From the NCBI GenBank assembly GCA_948470475.1, contig OX419343.1, forward strand, positions 18,383,204 to 18,447,203: a DNA stretch of 64,000 bases. Direction: 5' to 3'. Below, piece by piece: positions 48,001 to 59,700 of this stretch; the first letter of the stretch is position 1, and each line of letters opens with the position of its first letter. Under the pieces are notes generated by a model, which did no database searches, was not told where the DNA came from, and saw only the letters and a program-made list of their open reading frames with translations. A program made the position numbers and the translations under genes. Source of the DNA: Galaxea fascicularis. Taxonomy: Eukaryota > Cnidaria > Anthozoa > Scleractinia > Euphylliidae.

Positions 48001-50954
48001 TGAGACGGAAGCACAGGGAACAAACACTGAGTTTACTACAGAAAAGGTGGAAGAGTACAGGGGCAGAGACCGCGAAGAGGGAGGGGCTGGGGGGGGCCTT
48101 AGCCCCCCTACTTTTGTGAAATAAAAAATAATATAATATAATAAAAATTGCAGAAGACATTTCCTTAGTTGTTAAAGGAAAAATTCACAATTACCATTTG
48201 CAAATTAGACAAGCATTCAACTAGCGGGCATAAAGTAACATTTAGGTAGCACTTCCGTGTTAAATAAATGTTCATTTCTAACCTAATGCAAGATGGAATC
48301 CTGCCTAATACTACTTTTGGTTTATGTCCTGTAAATGGTTTTTTTCGACGAACGCTCAACAATGACGCAAAAGTGATTTACACCTTTTGCTGTTCATTAC
48401 GAGAAAATACGCATTCATTTGCGTGCATTGACGACCAATAGCCCGAAGATGCATTCATGAGCGCCAAGAAGCGAACATTTGCACGTAACTCAGATTCAAT
48501 AACGACTTTTGCATTTTTGTTCACATTCAATAGCATTTTCATATGTTCATATGCGTCATTCGGCATACAAAAGAGGAAAATATACTTTCATTTGCACTAA
48601 CATTCAAGTCATTAACACCATCATAAAAATCAATAGAGACAATAATCAAACATTAAAGTGCATAACCATTCATTAACATTTTCATCACACTGTTTGAAAT
48701 TCATTAACATTCCTGGACGGCGTTGGTGTGAGTAAGACAAATATTAATGGGATTGTACAAACAATAGAGCTTTCTGTACATTCAATGTACAAACATCGAT
48801 TTTCAATTTCTAATTGACATTACTGAAGAATCTACCAATCGCAACAACAACGGAAAATTTACAGTGGATTCAGGTTGAGCGTTTAATGACGTCAGTTACC
48901 GCGTTCGTTATCATGGTTGATTGGTTGCGTTGCGAGGCAAATTGTCAGACGTTGCTAGGTGGGGATGATAGCATTCTGTCAGAGAAAAGGCTCGTTGTCT
49001 TATCGATCTGTGTGTCATGGCGATTGACGTCAAGTTAGAATACTCCCACTATTCTACAAAAAGAATAACTCCAGTATATTTTGCCGAAGAAGAGCTTATG
49101 AGCCTGGAATACAGCAAGTTCGTAGAACGCATTGTGAACGAGGTGCCTCATCTCCGAAAGGTGAATTCATTGCGACTTAAAACATGTTTAACGCGCCTTT
49201 TCTCCGACAGAATGCTACTACGCTTCCCAGTTGAGCGCGGCACGGCGGGCACCACGCAAGTGTCCACACAAAGTTTTGACGTCAAAACTTCGTCATTTCC
49301 GATGGCAACGAGAATGTATCCAATGGAAACAAAGCTAGTGGAGCGGAGTCTGTGCAGAAAGCTTTTCGCGCGCCTTGTTTCCATTGGATACATTCTCGTT
49401 GCCATCGGAAACGTCAAAGTTTTGACGTCAAAACTTTGTGTGGAAACGTGGTGTCGCGCTCAACTGGGAAGCGTAGTATCGTCCCCGTCTAAGGGGCTGT
49501 TTACATGGAGGTAGGAAGATCCTATAGCACTAGGAAGATCCTAGAAGGCGGTCATCCTAGCGCCATATGTTTTCTGTATTCAGTTTACATGCAAGAGGTC
49601 GTACTTGGCTCTAGTGCTAGGATCTTCCTAGCTGTGAGCTAGGAAATGTAAACTGCCTTCGCTAGGAAGTTCCTGGTACTAGGGACAAAAAAACAAACAT
49701 GGCGGCGGCTGGGTGTTCACGGTATTCAGCTGCCAAAGGTCGACAATCTTGCTTTCATTCTCCACTTCCACTTGGACAGAAATTTCTGCATGTAAACCAA
49801 ACGAAAAGTTTTTCGCCTTCTAGGATCTTCCTAGTGCTAGGATCTTCCTACCTCCATGTAAACAGCCCCTAACAACGTCTGACAATTTGCCTCGCAACGC
49901 AACCAATCAACCGTGATAACGAACGCGGTAACTGGCATTGGGTGACTTTGGCCAGGGTAGCTGCAAAGGAAACTAAAACTAAAAGCTGCGCGGACCTTGA
50001 GGGAGAACATTTAAGCTTGACGGAGTAAGTCTTATGAATTAAACTGAGTTAGATACGTTTTAGCCATTTCTAGAGTCAGCCACCTCCCCTCAGTTGAGGA
50101 GGCGGAAGCAGCCCCTGCACTTTAAAAATGACTCGGCGGCCCCTAGCGTATCGGTAGATCGCAGACTTTTGGCGAACTTTGACCGTAGTTGTGATGATAT
50201 ATCGAATTTAGTAAGACGCGTTCGATCGAGAACCTGGATAGAACGTATTCCAGCGACACTGAATAGGGATAAGTCATCTGAATAGTCTGCAGATTTCTGA
50301 ACTCGGTTAGTTGAATTTGGGAATCCGTGACTTATTTAATTAAGCGCTGCCTAATGCGATTGAATTGAATTTGATTACCTGATTAGCCAGTTGTCGTAGC
50401 GTAACGTTATCCCTGCTGAATGGATTCCTGATGGAAAACTCGGGGACATATTTGCTCAGCGGATCATCCACGGAGGATATCACACCCTGCTCGTACAGCT
50501 TAAACAGCAGCAGCACGGGAAATATCTTCGTTATGCTCCCAATGCGACAAATCGTGTTGGCGTCCGGAGTGTCGGACTTCACTGCGGCACTTTTCGCCTC
50601 GTAATGTCCCGACCAAACAACCTTGCCTTTGTAAAACACGTTGGCCGAGATTGCAGGCGTGTTGGTTGTCGGTTGCACCAGCGATTTAAGATGGCTGTCT
50701 AGCTTTGCTAGAGCGGTTGTGATATCGCTTGGTAATGGGTTCGGCAGGTCCAGCAATGGCGGTTGCTTAGGGCACGGTGTCTCCACGAGTTTCTTTTCGT
50801 TGTTCGCTTTGTTGACACTGGAATCAACTCCTTTCTCTGGCTGCTCAGTGGCTTTCCATATAAACAGGCCCGTCATGATCAGGAAAAAGGTGAAAAATAT
50901 TATCGCCGCACCTTGCCAGACTCTGAAAGAGCGCGGATATTGAGTGTAATCCAT
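45028..50954 (-). CDS. LACTBL1-like serine beta-lactamase-family protein (4 coding exons)
   Basis: Exons (minus): 50379-50954, 47667-47833, 46186-46414 and 45028-45672. All junctions are GT-AG and the phases (0, 2, 0) close into 538 aa ending at TGA. The start at 50954 has a strong context (AAAGATGG); a longer in-frame ATG at 51170 is less likely. Residues 13-33 form one membrane anchor, so it is probably a type II membrane protein. The catalytic domain follows: SxxK (S140-ITK143), YSN (233-235) and KAGG (362-365). These are the three active-site motifs of penicillin-binding-protein/class C beta-lactamase relatives, as in LACTB and LACTBL1. Its substrate is unknown; peptidase or esterase activity is plausible. 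Intron 1 (2.5 kb) holds foldback FB-1 copy 2 and other repeats. Confidence 0.9.
47397..47636. mobile_element. Palindromic MITE, about 240 bp, in LACTBL1-like intron 2
   Basis: The left end ATCAGTTGAGTTTG is mirrored by CAAACTCAACTGAT. The arms continue with GAAACCACGCTGTTGTCAAG facing CTTGACAACAACAATTAACG. A (CTA)n tract directly precedes it at 47370-47396. It ends only about 30 bp from the splice donor of coding exon 2. Confidence 0.82.
48160..48862. other. Intronic AT-rich sequence with recurrent CATTAACATT motifs
   Basis: Within LACTBL1-like intron 1. Short motifs such as CATTCATTAACATT and TTTGCATTT recur irregularly from 48380 to 48715, but no fixed period is visible. No gene. Confidence 0.4.
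49017..49196 (+). pseudogene. Exon-like coding fragment captured in the foldback centre
   Basis: From ATG at 49017 a frame reads MAIDVKLEYSHYSTKR, then a FAEEELMSLEYSKF block and EVPHLRK, followed by a donor-like AAG/GTGAAT at 49160. The alternation of strands and a basic/acidic helix resembles the N-terminal half of a PB1-like (ubiquitin-fold) domain, but that match is only an impression. The compact foldback copy lacks this segment, so it was probably acquired by the element. Confidence 0.4.
49218..49476. mobile_element. Palindromic MITE with TA duplication, nested in FB-1
   Basis: The ends CTACGCTTCCCAG and CTGGGAAGCGTAG are inverted copies, flanked by TA on both sides (49216-49217, 49477-49478). 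Removing it restores the expected foldback arm (GAATGCTATCGTCCCC), which fixes the boundaries. The inner arms include TTGACGTCAAAAC and CCATTGGATACATTCTCGTT. The TA target suggests a Tc1/mariner-type source. Confidence 0.85.
49493..49869. mobile_element. MITE with TAA duplication, nested in FB-1 (PIF/Harbinger-like)
   Basis: The ends GGGGCTGTTTACATGGAGGT and ACCTCCATGTAAACAGCCCC are exact inverted copies. TAA flanks both sides (49490-49492, 49870-49872). Repeated CTAGGATCTTCCTA units lie just inside each end. A 3-bp TAA target is typical of PIF/Harbinger elements. Confidence 0.88.
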
Positions 50955-52094
50955 CTTTGACGAGTTTGTCAGGATGATGGCATCGCTTAATTTAATATAT
51001 TTTGATTTATCCCGCGGTACTGGAGCGTGAAATTGATCATAAACAGAATTAAACACGCTTGCACGTGCTTTTAAGTTGTGTTTTAAGCACACACTTAAAC
51101 AAACTAAACGGACACCCTTAGTAAAATCTTTGAAATGCTGATGAAACGAAGAAATTTGGTAGTGTTTCACCTAACGTTACGAGCAATTACTTGTCACGTT
51201 AATGAATATTTGCTCGGCCCGAGCTCTCCTACCATTTTACTTTCTAGGAGCTCCCCATGGCTAAAGGAGTCAAACTACAAAGGGACTCTATTCAGTGCGT
51301 CTATTCATTCTTAGCCTGACGGTGAATAGGTCGTCGCGGCTAACGAGGGTGACAACTAGAAATCACCAAACAGGCAAATGGAAGAAAACGATATTCAAAA
51401 TGCTTACGAAATTTTTTTTTTTAAACTTGCCTGAGCAAAGTCTAAAGTTCAGGGGTTGTTCTGGCGGAAGAAAAAAACTTTGTAATTCATTTGATATTGT
51501 CAGGGTATTTTCAATTGACACTGAACTGACAGACTTATTATCTCGTCTGTGGGGAAACGGAAGAGAGAATTTGTAATTAGCAAGATACACTAAGTCCTTT
51601 GACGCAGAATTTCCTTAATATAAGACACTTTGTGAGTGAACTAAATAGCGTACCAATGACGTCAACAGTACGAATACTGTTGTCATATTGCCTTTGGCTA
51701 TGACAGCTACATATTGGAAATTGACTCCTGATAAAGTTCACTTACGGAAAATATACGAGCGGTGCAGCTGTTAACCAAGGAGAATTGACGATTGAGCCAG
51801 TTCGGGGAGCAGGACCAGGTTAACAATAAACGCCAGACTTATGCCGGCTGGCGTATGAGGAACGAATTTTTAGGACGAGCGTGTGTTGTAACAAGGTGAA
51901 CGGACAATTGAGAGAGCTGGGGGAGCAATACTCCCAGACACAGTGGGTTCCGAGTAGAGGACTTCTGTAAAAGGTTTACATAAACGGGTGTATTCTTTAA
52001 TCCTTAAGGTAACGATTATTCAATAGACCATTTCCGAATTACCGCAGGTCTCTTTTTCAAAGCGAGTCTTAGTTCTCATCCTTTCATAGGCAAA
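50955..52094. other. 5' flank of the LACTBL1-like gene and intergenic DNA
   Basis: Includes the presumed 5' UTR and promoter of the minus-strand gene ending at 50954. No other coding exon is supported. Confidence 0.35.
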
Positions 52095-52567
52095 TCAATT
52101 TTCACTCACGAGCAAATTAAACTCATTTTCATGTGAGGAAGGAAGGAAGGTGTGTCTTGAGCCTGGTTTTAAAGGAATCTAAGGTCTCAGAATATCTTAT
52201 AAAATCAGGAAGTTTGTTCCAGAGCCTGGGGGATACACACGCAAAGGATCTGTCGCCATAGGTGGAGGTTCTAGATCTTGGGACAGACAGATTGATGGAC
52301 CTTGAGGAACGGAGGCTGCGGACAGGTTTATAGAAAGTTAACTGATTTGCCAAGTAATCAGGGGCCAGACCATGAAGTGCTTTATAGGTAAAGAGAAGAA
52401 GCTTGAAGATAACACGCTGTTCTATAGGGAGCCAGTGCCGATTAATGAGGACTGGAGTAATATGTTCAGACTTTTATGTTCGCGTAATAAGTCGGGCGGA
52501 AGAGTTTTGTAGTCAATTTTCGCTCACGAGCAAATTAAACTCATTTTCATATGAGGAAGGAAGGAAG
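52095..52567 (-). pseudogene. CR1-like LINE C-terminal fragment between 55-bp direct repeats
   Basis: The minus strand at 52150-52470 encodes the end of a CR1/jockey-like reverse transcriptase: RHWLPIEQRVIFKLLLFTYK, ALHGLAPDYL, then RSRTSTYGDRSFACVSPRLW and a final SFKTRLKTHLPS. It is bounded by 55-bp direct repeats (52095-52149 and 52513-52567) that differ at two positions. The repeats look like an unusually long target duplication, although the left one also contains the last codons and stop of the frame. Confidence 0.75.
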
Positions 52568-52603
52568 AGCACTAAGAGTCGCTTTGAAAAAGAGGCCTGA
52601 GGT

Positions 52604-52996
52604 AATAGACCCTTCTCCAAAATGGCGGCCGAAAATTTAAAAAAGTTAAAATTAAAAACGTATACCAACACTAGAAAGAACACCTTGACTTTAGTAACCC
52701 TGAAAAGTTTCAGCATATCAAGTGTAATATCAGCTGAGAAAATGTAAGCTGAAAAATGAAAAATTTACAGACGTTTGTATGACTGGGGGTATACGCCATA
52801 CCCCCAGTCATACAAACGTCTGTAAAATTCTCATTTTTCAACTTACATTTTCTCAGTTGATATAACACCTGATATGCTGAAACTTTGCAGGTTTGCTGAA
52901 GTCAAGGTGCTCTTCGTGTTTCTGGTACTAGTTTTCCATTCAATTCAATTTTAACTCATTCAAATCCATTGCCGCCATTTTGGAGAAGGGTCTATT
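52604..52996. mobile_element. Palindromic MITE, 393 bp
   Basis: The ends AATAGACCCTTCTCCAAAAT and ATTTTGGAGAAGGGTCTATT are inverted copies. The arms meet near 52798 at GACTGGGGGTATACGCCATACCCCCAGTC, a tight hairpin with CCATTTTG/CAAAATGG further out. Some mispairing occurs in the middle of the arms. Confidence 0.88.
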
Positions 52997-53203
52997 CAGA
53001 AATGGACTATTAGATTTGAATCACGTCACGCCTTCATTTTATAGAACAGGGCGAAAGTCAGACGGTGGGTGTACAAAGTCCAATACACATCGACAATAAA
53101 CTTGTCGAAAAAGCACTCTGCTTGCGGGCAAATAATACATCACAAGGTACAGCAGAAACATGTACAAACAATATATTCTTGCAAAGTTAAAAGAGGTCTC
53201 TCT

Positions 53204-56200
53204 TCACAGCTTAGCCGCGAGTAACAGTCGCCTCATGTCCTTCAAGCTCTCACCCAATGTATTCTGGAACTTCGTTCCATCAGTCACCTTGGAGTTCTTA
53301 AATGTTGCGATGACAAAGTTCATCCTGTGAGGGAAAGAGATTTATGGATTAGATTCGGCTTAACCTGCCAACAACCACTCACCAAAGTGAGTCTCAGTTT
53401 GAAAACGAAACGTTTTTAAAAGACATTCACGAGGGCACCTAAAATGCCCAGGCAGGTTTGAAAACGAAACCTAGAGAGGAAAAGCCACGCGGGCTTGAAT
53501 TGAGTTGGTCAAATGAGGGAAAAATCTCGTCGACTCTCGGGTAAAATTTCAGCAGGCTTAAATTTGATAAAAGGGTGAAAGAGTCCACGAGAGTCGTCGA
53601 GAGCTCACATCCACCTTTGGCCTGACCGTTAAATACCTACATCAAGTTCAAACCGTCCGATATCTTATCTTAACCTGTTACCTCTCGCTAAGGAAAGAAA
53701 GAAAGATAAAAAAAAGAGAGAAATTTGCACTCTTTTGTCTTGTATGCAAGCGTTTCCTGCAAGCTTTCCGTTCTCGGCTAACAGTGTAAATACTCAGGAC
53801 ACCTACACGTCTTCCTCGATGCTATAAAATGTTCCATAGCCGTCAGTTACCATAGCAGCGCAACCACCAATACCATAGGAAAAACCAGCACAGCTAGTGG
53901 ACAGGACAAAGTTGGCGCCTCCTCCGCTGCAAAGAAAACACACGAAATTTAAACTGGGAGCAGTTTCTTTCTAGACAGTGTAACGCATGCGCGAAAAACG
54001 GACGATCCGAGGTGGTAAGAGGGACGGGGTCACAGTTTCTTCCCGGTTTTTTTCTCCTGCTTTCAGTCTCGCTCGCTATCATTTGATGGCTTACGCTCTC
54101 GCAGTTATCCACAAACGAAATGCAAGCAGTCTATATACATCTCTGTACACACAAGACAATGAATTGCGCAGCGTGTCGGAGCTAACACAAGAACATTCAG
54201 GTGCCGCGCTGTCTCCTGTGATGCTGTTAATTGTACTGTAGTCTTGAGTTGACAGATCCTGAGATACAATCACTGAAAATAGCAAATATGCCAAAGAGGA
54301 AAAAAAGAGATTGTTCGAAAGCTGCAAAACACGGTCCTCCCCAAATTATCATGCAACGCATCCACTCGCCTGCGTTGCGTTTCAAATGACAAGTAAAACA
54401 TATGTGAAAGAGCGTCTTTACATACTGTAGTTGTACTGGCATCTTGCAGGTGGAATGTGTTAATGAAATACCTTGCAGTCCACGCCTTGTCCAAGTAGAT
54501 AGCCGGAGTTGGAATTCCTGGGGAAGAAAAAAAAACCGTACATGGAGTAACTATTGCTATTGAAATCCTTTATTGTTATTGCTATTTCTACTACAATCAC
54601 AAAGATGGCAGCCTATTACTAGATGTGGTTTTTCTGGAGTTGCAGCGATCATTAGGGAGTTGAAGCAACATAGAAGGCAACGACAGCGAGAACGCCACAA
54701 GAGAACAGATTTAATCAGAGCAAAAGCTCTGCACGTGCGTTTTGTAATTTAATTTAATTTAATGAATTCGTCACCAAGGTTACAATAGAGTAAGACAAAG
54801 TGAAATAAGACTGTGATCGGGGAAAGAAACAGAACTTGCGTCCCAATTGAGATCTGAGCCCCTGCTACAACTAGTAAAAGGTTACAAGGAGATAAAAAAT
54901 GCTATCGATGCAACGCTTCTATAATACAATTGGTATGAAAGAAAACTACGCTACAACAATAGTAAAAAAGATAAGATCACAAGCACTATGCAACTCTACG
55001 GAGGACTATAGGATACACACTTTGATGAATAGATCAGCTAATTAAGCTAGTCTTAAATGTGGGGAGTGAATTAATTGCTTTCGTGCTAGATGGCAACGAG
55101 TTCCACAATTCAGCAGTCCTCATGAAAAATGATTTCATTTAATAATCCTGATTGTGTTCATATATTAAATTATAATTATTAGGGTCATAGTTACTCGTGC
55201 GGTGCCATGGCTGAAAAGGTACGAAGATAGTTACTAACTTCAGTAGATATAAGATCGTTTCTGGATTTAAAGAAAAAAATTAATATATTTCTCTTCTATA
55301 TTCTAGAGGCAGTAAGTTAAGTTTGATTAGTCTCTCATTATATGTCATATTCTGGGGATGGTTCAACATTCTCTAGCTTCGGACGAATAAACGCACAGTA
55401 AACATGAGAAGCTGTTTGGTTCTTGCGTCTCGCACGCAGTAACAAATTCTTTTAAGGAGGCCGAGAGTCTTGTTGTCCTTGGCAAAGTTGAGTTCAATGT
55501 GTCTTGATTTGGACAAGTCACTGGTAACTGTAATACCGAGGTCATTGATTGAAGGGACACATTCTAGCTGGTGACCATCCAGCCGTATAGCTCCAGTTGG
55601 ATGTTATGGGAGTTTTCTTTCTGGAGATCTGCAAAACCTTACATCTTGGTACCGCTGAAGTCAATTTGCCAATCTTGACCCCAGTTGTGCAAGCAGTTAA
55701 GATCTCGTTGCAGAAGCTTATCGGCTGCGGGATGATCAATGGCTCGATAAAGTTTGGAGTCATCCGCAAAGAGAGCAATGGTTGAATTAGCGGAAATATA
55801 TAATGGGCTTAAAAAAGGATGTGATTTAGAGCAAACAATGGTGCAATTTGGGAATAAATTGCACTGCTGAGAGCCGATCAGATTTCATGAATGACGAGTG
55901 ATTTCAAAATGGATGTAATAAAATCAGGAATATCATTAATGTACACAAGGGACATAATCGGGCCGAGAATTGATCCTTACGGGACACCACATGTCACGGG
56001 CAGCCAATTAGAGAAGCAGCCATCGATGATGACTCTTTGCTGCCTGTCAGTAAGATAACTTTCTGCTTTCTCTAGAACCCACCGAGGGGGGCATTAGGGT
56101 TTGCGGTATTGCGGTTTTGCTAATTTTTTGTGAGTATTTCGGTGAATAAAATCTCACCTTACGGTGTTGTGGTGATCTCAAACCGTACGGTGTGCGATGT

Positions 56201-56707
56201 TTGTTTCTAAACTGACCTACGGTGTTCAGTGAAACGAAATTAGTGCGGTTTCTTGTTTGACCTTTGTTCTGTTTAGCTTTATCCTTTATTATCATACTGA
56301 TCGTCTTGCTTATATCACGTACGGACGTTTTTCCCTTTTTCAAAAAGCAATTTAGAATATGTAAATCATAGAACTATCGTGGTGTCCCTGTTTCGTCAAC
56401 TTTTGTTGCGATCATGCGGTGTTTGTTAATTTTTTTGTGCGGTGTTGCGGCATTCAGAGCCCCCCCCCCCCCCAATGTCCCCCTCCGTACCCGCATGGCG
56501 GTAAATATTTCCTTCTCTTTCCTTACTTTGACGCCATTCATGAATTGTAATTTAGTCACTGAAGAGTACGCTGGTATTTTGAAGGTTAAACGAATTGGAA
56601 TAATAACGAAAGAGCTTCAGAGAGGAGAGGATAACATTTTGAAACGTTAAATTAAATTATTAAAGACTGATCCTCGCAGTTGTGAACGCAGTTAGCCTGA
56701 AACAAAT

Positions 56708-56771
<64 letters not shown>

Positions 56772-59700
56772 TGCTATGAAGCTGACGGCCGACGTTGGGA
56801 GCAGGTCGACGTCAATTGTAGGTTCATATGTTCCCGTGAAAGTGAAGAATGTGAAGGATGCATATGAAATGAAAGATATGAAATAAGGAAATTAAATTAA
56901 ATGAAGACTGATCCTCGCAGTTGTGAACGCAATTATATGCGATTGCGTAAAGAAGCCTGAAAAAAATCTTTCTTCTTTACGCAATTGCATATAATTGCGT
57001 TCACATGTACAACTGCGAGGATCAGTCTTCATTTGATTTCATTTCCGCAGTTCATGTGATTCATTTCATATGCATCATTCACATTTTGAAACGTCTTCGC
57101 TGCCGTCGTCGTCGTCTTACCGTTGCACCGTTGTTGCTTTTTATTTCAAAACGAGACCGGTAGATGTTTTGGACATTTCAGGTTTCAAACGTCTGAGTGG
57201 TAACAGTGGTAATTATGGCACTGACGGGCAATACTCGCTTTGCATTTACATGCAAAGTAAATCAATCGATAAAATAGTATACGCCGGTTACTTCAACTGT
57301 AAAGGCGACGTTTGTTTTGCCTGGTGTTACCCGCGATCGGGTGCTACACTTATGGCAGGTAAAACTTGCTTTCGATCGAGATTTTCCGAGAAAACAGAAC
57401 CGCTTTTCGCTGATCGACAACCAAGGCCTGAGAGCCTCTTTAATTTGGCCGTGTAATGAGCCTGTGCTCACACTTTCCTCTTCTCGTTCAATCACCGTCT
57501 TTCCATTAAAAAGGGAAATCAAAAGAAGAGATACTCTGCTCCGACAACGTAGCGGACTGTGAAGACTTTTTGAACTTATGCCAAAATACAACAGCCTCGG
57601 AAAAGTAATGCATAACTCGTCACGCCAGAGAAAACCACCAGTCAGTCATAGCGATTTGAATTTCAAATTAGAAAATTCTCTGAATGTAAACAACGTGGTT
57701 CGATCACAATGGCGAAAAGTGTTCAAAGCGGAAAATGGGAGACAACATTTCAAAGCCGATGCAACAGACTACCACGAGATGATGATGTTTTCAACACGGC
57801 GATAGTCTACCGAAAAATCAACATTGAACAAAGCAGATGAGAACTGCAAGAAAATGTAAAATTGTCCCACGAGTTCACCTTTATATCATTTTATATACTT
57901 CGATGCTCGCCTTATCCTCTTATTATTCTTAAGTAAAAAACGAACTGTGGATTAACATAAAATTATTGACCTACTGAATTGACTGCTTGAGTAAAAGTAA
58001 TCATGGCTGGGTATCGCGACGGAAAATTACTCGTACAGAATAAGATTTCCCAACACTGTAGAGGTACCGCAACCAACGCTACATAAAAAAAAACAACGCG
58101 GTGTTTCCAGTTTTGATCTGCGAGAACTCGACGAATATGTGTAGCATCAACATTTTTCGATTCGTCTGTGAAACCAAGATGTGTGGCACGTGGTAAACGG
58201 TATAATTAATGCCTCCGATTACAATTACCAACAATTAACGACAATTATGGACCCATATCTTCACGTAAAGCTGCACAGTCCTAGCAAGGTACAACACTTG
58301 TTTCTCGTAGAGAAGAACGAGACAACCAGTGCGCGAACACTCAAATGTTTACAATGACAGCGTGACTTTCCTTTCGCGCAAATTCGTTTAACCTGTGTTT
58401 TCATTGGCAATCTTGTGATAGTGCTTCCCAGCAGGTTCTAATTTTGTTACAGCAACGAAAATATCAACCGCTCAGAATGCGATCACCTCCTCCAGTTCCC
58501 CACTAATGGAGGAAAAGGAACGGTCATCAATCGCTGCCGACCAATTGCCATGAAGACAAAGTCAGCAACGCGCTTCGCGCTCAGAGGTGAACGCTCCGCA
58601 TCGTCATCACGGTTGATGGAGTTGTCTTTGTTAGGGAACAAAGACGGGACACGTACTATAGAAATGATCCTAGTAAGTACGGTCTTACCGTGAATTGTGT
58701 AGTTAGGGGTACTCATTTGCACCACAAATTGCATCCAAGTGGGATACCACTGGCTTAAATTCCAGTGCGCGTGCGCACTGCAATACGTTTACTCTTATTG
58801 TTCGCGTTGGTGACAAAGTACCAGTTTTGTGGCAGCGAAGCAAGTGATCATACTCACAAGACTTTTTTTCTTCATATGTAGGAAGTATATTCTATTAAGA
58901 GAAGCAAAACTAGTTATTACGTTTGTTAATGCGAATCTGAATTTATTCTCTTTGGACTACAACATGCTTCACAGGAAAGTGTGAAAAGCAACACGACAGC
59001 TCTTCGAATTTTACTGGGGCCTGGAATTTAAGTCAGTGGTATCCCACACAGACGCAATTTTTAGTGCAACTGACTATCCCCAATTACAGATGTTGCGGTA
59101 AGACCGTACATACTAGGATCATTTCCATGGTACGCGTCCCGTCTTTGTTCCCTAACAAAGACAACTCCATCAACCGTGATGACGATGCGGAGCGTTCAGC
59201 TCTGAGCGAGAAGCACGTTGTTGACTTTGTCTTCATGGCAATCGGTTGGCGGCGATTGATGGCCGTTCCTTTTCCCCCATTAGTGGGGTGTTGGAGGAAA
59301 AAAGATGCGAGATGAGTAATAACTGGTTTGATGTTACACTGAAGTAGGCGTCCCCGGGAGACATGCTTGCAACATGCAGTCTATTCGAATTTATGGGCTT
59401 GTGGCTTGTTCGCATTAGACTTGCATTTCGATCGCCGAAGTACGACTGCCTGTTCCAATATTGCATAAATGTTTATAGATTCACAAACAACATTCTCTAT
59501 TTAACGCCGAAATATATGCTCATATATTTGTCCGCGGACATTATCCGACCCTCACTGCAGGATTTGTGGAAAATTTGAAGAGTCCATTGATAACATTGTC
59601 TCAGGCTGCCCGGAATTAGCAAAAACGGAGTATCTCTCGGCATAACAAAACAGCAGCATACATTCATTGGAAGATCTTCAGGGGTCACGAAATTGAGACA

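Larger units (their letters stand above)
48863..49935. mobile_element. Foldback element FB-1 copy 2, carrying cargo and two nested MITEs
   Basis: The left arm (48863-48990, from GTGGATTCAGGTTGAGCG) and the interrupted right arm (49197-49215, 49479-49490, 49871-49935) are the same arms that form the compact copy at 995-1250. Here a segment of about 205 bp separates them at the centre. The right arm is broken by two later MITEs at 49218-49476 and 49493-49869. The far end of the right arm is truncated after GCGGTAACTGGC. Confidence 0.8.

Noticed and set aside
45028..50954. Bacterial contamination or recent transfer as the origin of the beta-lactamase-like gene
   Set aside because: Four exons with GT-AG introns, phase-compatible junctions and host transposons in the introns show a resident eukaryotic gene.
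50955..51170. Longer N-terminus for the LACTBL1-like protein from the ATG at 51170
   Set aside because: The inner ATG at 50954 has a strong context and places the membrane anchor right after the start. The extra 72 residues have no recognisable feature.
56712..56782. Functional tRNA gene
   Set aside because: It has intact A- and B-box-like motifs but lies inside a retroposed unit with a target duplication, and I could not form a convincing cloverleaf. Treated as a SINE head.
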